Assembly: GCA_964059195.1 (NCBI GenBank)
Contig: CAXKWD010000008.1
Location: 44,073,502 to 44,137,501, forward strand
Origin: Ectobius pallidus
Taxonomy: Eukaryota > Arthropoda > Insecta > Blattodea > Ectobiidae
Direction of reading: 5' to 3'
DNA length: 64,000 nucleotides
Position numbers and translations under genes: made by a program. Positions 55,764 to 64,000 of this stretch are shown here, piece by piece. The notes beneath the pieces were generated by a model. The model worked only from the letters and a program-made list of their open reading frames with translations, was not told where the DNA came from and searched no databases. Within the stretch, counting starts at the first letter, position 1. Every line of letters begins with the position of its first letter.

Positions 55764-57871
55764 ATGGAGAATATGGCTGGAGAAGGGCAACAGGCCGAGA
55801 GTAGTAATATTGTTGATGAAAGGATGGAAAACTCAGTAATTAGATTAGATAACGTGGCATCATCAGATTCAAGTCTGGAGTGTATGTCTGGAGAGGTGCA
55901 AAACGCCGAGGGTCTTAACATTGTTGGAGATATATGGAAAACTCAGGACTTAGAATAGATGAGGTAGCAACGATAGCAAATACTAACGATCATGTAATAG
56001 GCATTAGTCAGGAGGTAAATAATATTGTAGAGGAAACAGAGCAGAGATATGAACAAAGTCTGGTAGTTGGTGATAGGCCTAGTAGATCGAATGACTCACA
56101 GGATATGGTTAAAGTTTTGTTAGCCGCGATGCAAGAAAATAGTAGGGGAATACAGGAGAATTTAACCAGAAAAATGGAGGAAAGTCATGACAAATTAAGT
56201 AAGGAATCCCAAGAAAATAGTAGGGAATTTAAAGAAGGGCAAAAGAAACTAGAAAAAGGCCTACAAGAGAGTCGAAGGGAATGTAGGGAAGGTCTTGATA
56301 AAGTTGTAAAAGAGTTGCAAGTTACCCGTTAGGAATCCCAAGAAATACGTAGGGAACTTAGAGAGAGTCATACAGTTCTTAGAGAAGAGTTATTAGAAAA
56401 ACATGAGGCTTTAAAAAAGGAACTTGACAAAAATGTGAAAGCTATGGATGATAAATTAGAAGTGCAGAATAAGAAAATCGATGAAAGGGTTAGTCATAAA
56501 ATTCAGTGCATGGAAGATAATATCAAAAGCTCTGAAACTAATACCAGGTCGGTAAAGTAAAAGCCGGATTAGGAGATAGAATTGTTGAAGTAAGCTCCAG
56601 GGTAGATTGTTTAGATAAAATCACAAACGAATTATCTAATAGAATTAACTATCTATCTAACTAAGAAAAGTGAAGAAAAACTAGTGCAGAATTTTAGTGA
56701 TAGGGTCTCGGAATTAGAAAATAAAATTTCTGAAAAAGTAGGCCTAATTACCAAAGAAGTGACCATTATTTCGAAGGAATTGGATAGCAGTAGGCCTAAT
56801 CAGCAAAGTGATGAAGGAGCCAGCATTTTAAGAGGGAATGTACCAATTCACAATAATTGTTCAGCCAGTTCTCCTGAAAGCTTGTGTAGTGGTAGGGAAA
56901 ATATTCGTAGGTCACATATCGAAAATGCTAGCTCGCATGCATCTGCAAATATGATTGTACCCCCAATAAATCCTGTAACTTACGACAGCAGAATGAACTT
57001 AAGTCAGTGGATAGGCGGGAATCTTGTTTTACCAAGGTTCAAGGACGTAAATATGACTCCCCAGAACTATTTGAATAATCTTGACAAATATTTCGAAATA
57101 CGCATGATACCACCTCAGTATAGAATGTTGATAATATTAGTCATACTCTAGAAGGGAAGGCCCGAGAATGGTATGATCTCACCATTGATCCGAATTGTAG
57201 CCTACCTATGAGCAATTTAAGACACTATTTTTGGCAAGATTCTGGAACGAATCAAAAACATCGCAGGTGCTTAATGATCGTTATAATGGACAATTTCCGG
57301 CGAGAGGAAACATCTCCTTTCTAATTATTTTCTAAGGAAAGCTAGTTTAGCCAGGTTGTTGGACCCGAACATGCTAGAAAAAGAGGTTATAAAGCTCATA
57401 GCCTGCCCCTATTCTGCCTACATATATAATTTACTCATAGTGTCGGACCCTTCAACTTTTAGCAAAACACTGGAATTGTTAACAAGCTTTGAAATGAAGG
57501 CGCAAAGAGGGAATATGGGAGAACAGTTTAGAGGAAATTGATCAGACCAAGCCTATTTGCCTAATGAACAGAACAGAGGTACTAGTTATGACTCCGATAG
57601 AATTCGATGGCATCGGGATAATTCTGACAGGAACCGAGACACGAACAGGGGACCGTCAAATAATAACTTCCATCACAACAGAAACGACAATAATAGGATG
57701 AACCAGAACTCTAATGGGAGACAGGTGACTAACGGCCAAGTAAACAATGTTAGTTTTACAGGAAGACTTCCTAACCGTATTACGCAAGATGTGAGATCTA
57801 TATCTCCAAGTAACGGGAATTATGACGTGACGAGACTGATATATGTAGGTCAAGGAACCCCGCTGACATAA
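55764..57871 (+). pseudogene. Gag polyprotein of an LTR retrotransposon, broken
   Basis: An acidic, repetitive start (MENMAGEGQQAESSN; a second GEVQNAEGLN) is followed, after a frame change near 55940, by a long charged coiled coil with repeated ESQENSRE and ESRREC blocks. This runs through a stop at 56330 to about 56560. A further frame (56684-57151) has FSDRVSELENKI and then capsid-like NLDKYFEIRMIPPQYRM. Past another shift come LEGKAREWYDL (57147-57180) and a P-x-x-x-E-x-x-I-x-L helix in 57356-57541. The end (57557-57871) is rich in Asn and Arg, as in nucleocapsid regions without a zinc knuckle. The order fits Ty3/gypsy-type Gag. At least four frame changes or stops make it a pseudogene; no pol follows. 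Confidence 0.75.
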
Positions 57872-58635
57872 CAGATAGTAGGAGAAATACTAGGAACTGG
57901 CGTCAGGAAGTAGAGGAATTTAGGCCTGCGGAAGCAGAAGGAAGAACTAGCTATCAGACAGCCCCGCATCGTGAACCTCTAAACTGCTAAAAAGTAGTAA
58001 TACGAAGTCCCGAATGAGATCACACACCGATGACATTTATTAAAGTTTTAAAGAATGCAGTAAAGTAATAAACATGCCCTAAGTAAAAGGAAAACAGAAG
58101 AAGATATGTTAGTTGAAGAAAAATACCAGTAGGAAAGAAAATGAGCGGGACTAGACTGAAAGACCTATATATTGTTACACTAAAAAGCTTCTAAATAATA
58201 AAATAATTCTCGTAGGATTCAATGTCTTGTTCTAAATAGCCTAAGTGCTTAAACTCCTAGAAAATCGTTGAAGGAAAGATCAGAAAAGTACGTGTATTAT
58301 GTTGAATAAAGAAAATGCAGAAATTTATTCTATTATTGTAAGCATTTAGCAATGCGTGTATGCAGCTATGCTGATATTTTTACTACGCTTAGGGAGAATA
58401 ACCCAGCGAATTTTTATTGAGTACGTCGAGGATGCCAAGTGTTCTTTCCTAAATGTGGAGATTAGTAGAAGGAAGGAGAATAATTTTGGAGATAAATAGC
58501 TCCGGTGGTAATTTCTATAGACAATAAAATACACGTGAGTTCAGATGATACAAATTCATAATAAGTTAACGGGCGAAGAAGCCTGACACAATAGACCATG
58601 GGCTACCAATATGAAACCCTCCCCCCCCCCCCCGT
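57872..58635. other. Unannotated stretch after gag
   Basis: Reverse transcriptase would be expected here for a complete LTR element, but no pol motif could be seen. A C-run (58619-58633) directly precedes the tandem array. Confidence 0.4.
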
Positions 58636-59597
58636 GGGAATTTCCGACACATATATTTTTTTGTTGGTATTGTCATCTAGTTTAAGATTTTAGTTGTTTG
58701 CCCCTTATCAATTACAGCATTTAGCTGGAAAACCCGGAAAACCCCGGAAATTCGCAGAAAATGAATTTGTTTTAATTTTTCATTGTTCTTTGCTCCTAAT
58801 ACACCCAGGGAATTTCTGACTCACACATTTTTGTTGGTATTGGCATCTAGTTTAATGTTCCAGTTGTTTGCCCCTTACAAATTACAACATATCCCCGAAA
58901 AACCCGGAAAACCACGTGTATACGGAGAAAATTACTATGTTTTATTTTTTTAATCTTTGTTCTTTGCACCCAATATTCAAAGGGAATTTCTGACTTACAT
59001 GTTTTTTTGTTGGCATTACCATCTAGATAAAGGTTTCAGTTGTTTGCCCCTTATCAATTACAGTATATCCCCGGAAAACACCGAAAACCACGGAAATCCG
59101 GAGAAAGGGACTTCGTTTTATTTTTTAAAAATCTTAGTTCTTTGCTCCTAGTATTCAAAGGGAATTGGTGAACCATATGTTTTTGTGTTGGTATTCCCAT
59201 ATAGATTAAGGTTCCAGTTGTTTGCCCCTTACCAATTACAGCATATCCCCGGAAACCCCGGAAAACCACGTATATACGGAAAAAATTACTATGTATTATT
59301 TTTTAAATCTTTGTTTTTTTCTCCTAATATTCAAAGGGAATTTCTGATTCGTATGTTTTTTTTGGTATTGCCATCTAGATTAAGGTTTCAGTTGTTTGCC
59401 CCTTATGAATTATAGCATATCTCCAGAAAACTCCGAAAACCACGGAAATCCGGAGGAATTGACTTTTTAAAAATTTCTTTAAAATCTTTGTTCTTTGCTC
59501 CTAATATTCCCAGGGAATTTCTGAATCACATAATTTTTGTTGCTATTGCCATATAGTTTAAGGTTTCAGTTGTTTTCTCCTTACCAATTACAGCATG
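58636..59597 (+). repeat. Tandem array, five full units plus a partial, 172-178 bp each
   Basis: Unit starts (gggaattt) lie at 58636, 58808, 58982, 59160, 59336 and 59513. Each unit carries ttttgttggta, agttgtttgccccttac, atatccccggaaaac and a ttctttgctcct-like end. The ccggaaaacc word sits at the same place in all. The array stops at gcatgacaaag, immediately before the coding fragment at 59.69 kb. Confidence 0.95.
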
Positions 59598-59691
59598 ACA
59601 AAGAATACTGGAAAAAATCCTGATGCTGAAGGAATGAAGGCGATTGGAAACCTGACAGAACACACTTCATATTCTAATTTGACATCTGTGA

Positions 59692-60090
59692 ATGATAATT
59701 AATTTATCTTACCAAACCTTCCACAGTCACTACCAAACTTTCTTGACTGAAGTTAGAGAAGGGACATTCGGTAAAACAGCACAATTTTGGAATGGTAATA
59801 TGGACAAAGTGTCATTGATCTTGAGATTTCAGCGAGCAACTAAAGAAAACAACTTTGACTTACACTTGGCATGTTTAGAAGATATGATTCCCCTTTTCTT
59901 TGCATGTGACCATCACAATTATGGCAGATATCTCGTAGTCCATATACTCACCCTTTTGAACCTGCAAGGGACACACTTGAAGCAGAAAAATTACTTCGCA
60001 ATAACGGTGTTCCGTCCAGCATTCGTGTCTGGCCGGATTTGAGGCATTAGCTGGTTTCGCGAGGTCATTCGCCGTGTTGCTATGGCAACA
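59692..60090 (+). pseudogene. Fragment of an uncharacterised invertebrate mobile-element protein
   Basis: The frame reads GTFGKTAQFWNGNMDKVSLI and LRFQRATKENNFDLHLACLE, then DMIPLFFACDHHNYGRYL. It then shifts into LEAEKLLRNNGVPSS and, past a third frame change, AGFARSFAVLLW. The order F-W-x-x-x-M-x-x-V...R-A-T-K-x-x-x-x-x-L-H-L...M-x-P-x-F-F-A-x-D-x-x-N-Y-x-R-Y resembles a region of a large uncharacterised protein found repeatedly in cnidarian and arthropod genomes. I believe this is the N-terminal region of the same family as the XPG-like gene at 34176-35607, but that link is from memory and not shown by this sequence. Two frameshifts make the piece non-functional. It lies between the tandem array and the BEL element. 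Confidence 0.6.
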
Positions 60091-60905
60091 GGCTTGTGTC
60101 TTCGTTTGTTTTATTTTTCTTGTTGTGTCTTCAATATAATTTTAAATATGTTTACTTATCTGTTTGTTCTTTCTCCCATCAATTCTCATAAGAAATAACA
60201 TTTGACTGTCGCATCTTTCATTTTTTGGATAGTCATGTTATAATCTCCAACCCAAAGTTTCAGTCTGATTATTTTTTAGTATATTTTATTCATAATTTTG
60301 TGTTTTTAAAGAAACAATTCAGTTTTGAAGTAATGCTATTAATTCTCTTATTTATGTTTTAGTATTTTAATGTAACTTAATTGATTTATTTCCAAGATTA
60401 ATTATTTATTGTTTTTCTTGGCCAATGGGATTCTTGCTTTACGTCACATGTCGTGACGTCTGTCATTCTTGCTATTCATTCTTATTCTCTCGTTCGAAGC
60501 TTTCGCCAGGCTAGTTTTCAGTTCAGAATTCTGAATCTAGTTTTTATTGTCGAGCTGGGAATTTGAAGTTTCCCAGCCCTAGTTATTGCAGAGACGCAAT
60601 TTAGTACATTCATCAAAGTAATTTATTTGTGATTTAATTACAAATGTGTGAAGCCAAGTTTTTTACTTCCCTGATCAAACCGTATGGACTTGAATGCGTA
60701 ACTCATTAAGTAAAAGGATTGACTGTAAGTACTGCTGTGAAGTGAATATTTCAGAGTGCTTAATTTTAGTTGCAGTGTCGAAGCAACATCTAAAGGTTCT
60801 TCTTTTCGGTCGAAGCAGCAAGTCGACCTTAAAATAATTTGCTGATAGTGCGCATTCACTTCAAGAATAGTGAAATTCTTTCTCAGTCGTCCGAGCAAGC
60901 GCGAC

Positions 60906-60913
60906 TATAAAAA
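60906..60913 (+). promoter_or_regulatory. TATA box of the BEL/Pao LTR
   Basis: tataaaaa is followed at 60944 by tcagtc, an arthropod initiator-like word, about 40 bp downstream. The spacing is a little long, so transcription may start slightly upstream. Confidence 0.6.
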
Positions 60914-61147
60914 TTGCTCTGCTCTGGTCCTCCGAGCTATTCATCAGTCTTATAAGGCAAGCATGCCTTATTTTCCAGAAGGAGCTTACTAAGTCGTCTC
61001 CCCTTGACTTCATCAACATTTCATCTTCTTCGGCACCGCTAGGAAGAGGAATTTATTTGTAAAGCAAGATACAAAATTCCATCTTGTATTTTAAAGGGTC
61101 TATTTATCATTTTGTCCATTGTGCTCTTTGTATCTTTCAAGGGGCTC

Positions 61148-61153
61148 AATAAA
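61148..61153 (+). terminator. Polyadenylation signal of the LTR
   Basis: aataaa lies about 240 bp after the TATA box, in a position that fits the end of the R region. Confidence 0.55.
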
Positions 61154-61780
61154 TGTATTTAAACTTGACTTAGTGTAGCATCCTTCAAACCGGAGAGGTT
61201 TCCCCGTGTCCCTATTTCGCCTGTGAGCTACCGTGGGAGCGGGAACATCTCTTTGTGGTTCCTCCGGGCCTGGATATGACCCAGAGGCCTATGGTTGAAG
61301 ATGCATTGATAGTTAGTGACCTATAATTAACGTAGAGTAACTATTCAATTAACAGTTTGAATTTGTCTTGGTCACTTATTACAGAGACCTCAGTGATTAG
61401 CCACAATTCTAGTCATTCTTATATATCAATCTTGTTCTCCCGGTATAGTTTGCCGCCGGTGTGAGACGCTACCATCAGTAGCCATCAGTAATAAGTAGTT
61501 TAAAGTCAGTTGCTATAAGTATCTGTGGTTCTCCTCCGCATTGCGTTTGAGGGAGGTCTCTGACAGATTTCAATTAAGTTTTTGGTACTTTCTTGTAAAG
61601 TGTAAACATTTACATTTGTGTACTTACACCTGTACAGCTACACACTATTTCTTTGTCTACTCGTATGCTCCTATGCGGGCAACTCACTCCATTCTTATAA
61701 ACAAACCTTAATTTGTCATTGTTGCACCGGCTCTAGGCGGGCAACCTATTTAATTCAGACATTTGTATAAGCAAGTCGCT

Positions 61781-64000
61781 ATGTCGAGTCCAGACGGTTT
61801 GACGGCTCTTAAAGCCAAGCGAGTTCCCATTAAGGCCCAGATTACGCGGCAGGTTAATGTCATTAGTAATTTAGCCATTGAGGATGTCACATATCCTGAA
61901 CTCAAAAAGTATGAGTCTAAGTTAGACGAACTTGCAGCTAAGTTCGACCATGTGCAGACTGAAATCGACGGTGTGGATTATTCTGATGCTGAAGAAGCCT
62001 ATAGGGCAGAAGTCGACGCCGTCATTTCCAGAGGCAACTCTCAGTTGTGTAAATTTCTTCAGGCCTTATCTGACAAGGAGGTCCTGGCCCAGCAGGCCCT
62101 TGCAGAAAGGCAGGCTCAGGCCCAGCTCGCCCTGGCCCGTGAGGAAGCCGAAGCTAAGAGAGCGGAGGCCCTGGCCCAGCAGGCCCTTGCAGAAAGGCAA
62201 GCCCAGGCCCAGCTCGCCCTGGCCCGTGAGGAAGCTGAGGCTAAGAGAGCCGAAGCCCACGCCCAGGCCGAAGCTGCCCAAAAGGCTAAAATAAGACGCT
62301 TCGAGTACTTGCAATCGCAATTTCTGCGTCAAATGCAGATTATGCGAGAGTACGAAATCGAAGATCTCACTACGCTTCATGAGGCGCGCATTCGCCGCTC
62401 TGAATTTGTAGAGATCTTCAAGGCCTATAAGTCAGATTATGCTCAGGTGGCCATTGACGAGGCCTACCAGGATCATGAATTCGACTTTCACGCAGTGGAA
62501 TCTGATTATTATAAAGTCATCAGTTTCTTTGACTCCATGATAGCTGAAAAGAAACAGCTATATGAACCCGAGCAGGCGCAGACTGCCAGTCAGCGCTCCT
62601 CGCTCGACCCTGTCACGCCGTTGTTACCGAAACTCCCCGAAATCCGTCTTCCTCAGTTCAATGGGAACCCCTCTGAGTGGATCGAGTTTCGTGACACTTT
62701 CTCGTCGTTGGTAATTCAACACAGGCACATTTCGGACATGGACAAGTATCAGTACTTGAAGTCTTGCCTGTCATCAGAGGTTAGTACGGTCATTCAGAAT
62801 ATTCCTGTCTCTGCTGCGACTTTCCAGGTGGCGTGGCAGACTTTGATTGATAGGTTTGATAACGACCGGCTAATCGCCAACACCCATCTGGACAATCTCT
62901 TCTCTCCCCCTCAGATTGAGAGGTATTCTGCAGAATCCCTGCAGAAATACCTGGATCATTTTATAAGCACGGTACATGCACTTAATTCCCTTAATACAGA
63001 AGTGGAGTTGTCAGATCTGATTATTACCAGAATTATCATCGACAAGCTTCCGATGAACCTCATCAGAGAATGGGAGTCATCTGTCAAAATAGGGAAGCTC
63101 CCTACTCTCAAGGAGTTATTTGTCTTCTTGGAAAGCCGAGTTCGCATACTGCAGATGACTGATGCTGCCACGAAAGGTCAGGCTGCTAAGTCAGTTCCGA
63201 GCTCTCCGGCTCCTTCCAAGTCAAAGTCTTCTTCTTCGAGGCCTAAATGTCTCTGTTGTCGTACTGCTGTGCATGACCTGTTTTCATGCAGCGACTTCAG
63301 GAGCATGACTTTCGCTCAAAGAGACCAGTTTGTTAGAGACCGCAAACTGTGTCGCGTATGCCTGTTTAGTCAAGGGCATGCCAACAATTGTAGGACTTTT
63401 CAGTGCAGGAGATGTGCTGGGAGACATAGCACATTCCTCCACGACCCGACTAGCGATAGTCACCAGGCTGCCAACACTGCAGGTGTTATGGCTTCTAGTC
63501 AGACCCAGCAGCGCTGCTTGCTTCCTACTGCTACTGTCCGCATCCTGGACTCAGACGGCTCGCCTGTTGAGGCCACAGCCCTCCTGGATAGCGGTTCAGA
63601 CTGCAATCTTATTAGCAACAGGCTGTTTAGGCGTCTTGGACTAGCTCCTCATGCGCAGCGGACTACGCTAGCGGGAATTTTGTCCACTAATGTTAGCACA
63701 CATAAGCTAACCAGCATCGCGATTCAGTCGCGAGTGACTTCATGGCGCTACAATGCACAGGCCATTGTCGTTCCGGAGATTTCGGAGAAAAGGTTCCCGA
63801 ACTCTTTCATTGAGACCAAAGATTGGAACATTCCTCCGAATCTTCCCTTGGCTGACCCATTTTTTAGTCGTCCTAAGTGTGTCGATCTACTTCTTGGAGT
63901 GGAGATTTGCGCCCAAGTGGTGTGTCCAGGGCAAATTTCCACCGGTGAGTTACCTACGATTCAGAACTCGCACCTTGGTTGGTACTTCGCCGGGAAACTG
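61781..64000 (+). CDS. BEL/Pao retrotransposon Gag-Pol, N-terminal 740 codons, open at window end
   Basis: The frame is open for exactly 740 codons with no stop and continues past the window. ATG at 61781 is the first in frame and starts MSSPDGLTALKAKR. Residues about 60-200 form a charged helical stretch with two tandem 29-residue copies (101-129, 130-158) rich in Ala, Gln and Arg. From about 283, LPEIRLPQFNGNPSEWIEFR starts the Gag domain of BEL/Pao (DUF1759 type). Cysteine-rich knuckles follow: CLCC at 490-493, a CRVC box and FQCRRCAGRHSTFLH. The A16-type protease has LLDSGSDCNLIS, with the catalytic Asp near residue 603, then a VDLLLGVE box and HLGWYFAGKL near the end. Reverse transcriptase, RNase H and integrase would lie beyond 64000. 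Codon use is less AT-rich than in neighbours, and the frame is undamaged, so the element is probably recent. Confidence 0.93.
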   Translation, partial: MSSPDGLTALKAKRVPIKAQITRQVNVISNLAIEDVTYPELKKYESKLDELAAKFDHVQTEIDGVDYSDAEEAYRAEVDAVISRGNSQLCKFLQALSDKEVLAQQALAERQAQAQLALAREEAEAKRAEALAQQALAERQAQAQLALAREEAEAKRAEAHAQAEAAQKAKIRRFEYLQSQFLRQMQIMREYEIEDLTTLHEARIRRSEFVEIFKAYKSDYAQVAIDEAYQDHEFDFHAVESDYYKVISFFDSMIAEKKQLYEPEQAQTASQRSSLDPVTPLLPKLPEIRLPQFNGNPSEWIEFRDTFSSLVIQHRHISDMDKYQYLKSCLSSEVSTVIQNIPVSAATFQVAWQTLIDRFDNDRLIANTHLDNLFSPPQIERYSAESLQKYLDHFISTVHALNSLNTEVELSDLIITRIIIDKLPMNLIREWESSVKIGKLPTLKELFVFLESRVRILQMTDAATKGQAAKSVPSSPAPSKSKSSSSRPKCLCCRTAVHDLFSCSDFRSMTFAQRDQFVRDRKLCRVCLFSQGHANNCRTFQCRRCAGRHSTFLHDPTSDSHQAANTAGVMASSQTQQRCLLPTATVRILDSDGSPVEATALLDSGSDCNLISNRLFRRLGLAPHAQRTTLAGILSTNVSTHKLTSIAIQSRVTSWRYNAQAIVVPEISEKRFPNSFIETKDWNIPPNLPLADPFFSRPKCVDLLLGVEICAQVVCPGQISTGELPTIQNSHLGWYFAGKL
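62081..62254 (+). repeat. 87-bp in-frame tandem duplication in BEL gag
   Basis: Units 62081-62167 and 62168-62254 differ at only a few positions, mostly synonymous (gaagccgaagct versus gaagctgaggct). Each encodes 29 residues of Ala/Gln/Arg/Glu-rich helix, lengthening the predicted coiled coil. Confidence 0.92.

Larger units (their letters stand above)
60091..61780 (+). other. Upstream region of the BEL/Pao element (LTR and leader)
   Basis: This span should hold the 5' LTR, primer site and leader of the element whose gene starts at 61781. A TATA box at 60906 and a polyadenylation signal at 61148 give the U3-R-U5 order. The exact LTR borders cannot be fixed because the other LTR is outside the window. 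The last 600 bp are less AT-rich than the surroundings. Confidence 0.6.

Noticed and set aside
1..64000. CRISPR array, bacterial operon, rRNA
   Set aside because: Repeats found are eukaryotic transposon ends, satellites or microsatellites; none show regular repeat-spacer structure, and no prokaryotic gene organisation is present.

Overview
The window reads as AT-rich nuclear DNA of an invertebrate, most likely an arthropod. No host gene exon, rRNA or tRNA gene, operon or CRISPR array could be supported. Almost everything recognisable is a mobile element, in many superfamilies and often nested one inside another. The short word TAGGCCTA recurs throughout, and microsatellites (ATT, GAT, AAT) are common. 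The retroelement protein families seen (BEL/Pao, an RTE-like LINE, a Jockey/I-group LINE, Ty1/copia) fit an arthropod, but the species cannot be named.

Layout. 0-13.9 kb: short non-autonomous DNA transposons, most with intact target-site duplications (TSDs). They include hAT-like elements with 8-bp TSDs, pogo/Tigger-like elements with TA TSDs and a 2.1-kb P-like element with a THAP remnant; there are also tRNA-derived SINEs. 13.9-16.5 kb: a tandem-repeat field rich in TGACGTCA and ATGGCGGGAGA motifs, followed by a broken BIR (IAP-type) domain. 16.8-18.6 kb: a dead LINE split by a 1.1-kb solo LTR. 20.2-25.3 kb: a hAT with a transposase C-terminus, a 2.5-kb element with TTA TSDs and nested ends, and a hAT packed with ATTCGAAT words. 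26.8-28.8 kb: a 5'-truncated RTE-like LINE with one frameshift. 29.4-30.1 kb: another TA-target element.

31.8-36.8 kb: an unusual element with inverted arms of about 630 bp, a third partial arm and a broken gene for an XPG/FEN1 (PIN)-like protein with a cysteine-rich tail; another transposon with a transposase C-terminus is nested in it. 37.0-38.6 kb: a TTA-flanked element with an internally deleted transposase-like gene. 39.8-49.4 kb: an old dispersed repeat interrupted in turn by a hAT, a 6.9-kb LTR retrotransposon (gag and a possible protease, no reverse transcriptase) and a 1.3-kb TTA-flanked element. The two LTRs of the retrotransposon act as empty-site controls for two further insertions, a 212-bp MITE and a 129-bp-arm foldback.

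50-52 kb: a Ty1/copia pol remnant split by a dispersed repeat that ends in a perfect 64-bp palindrome. 55-58 kb: a broken LTR-element gag with a primer-binding site. 58.6-59.6 kb: a 175-bp tandem array. 59.7-60.1 kb: a fragment that may belong to the same protein family as the 34-kb XPG-like gene. 60.1-64 kb: promoter and leader of a BEL/Pao retrotransposon with a 740-codon intact gag-pol start that runs off the window. This is the only long, uninterrupted coding region and the best candidate for a recently active element.
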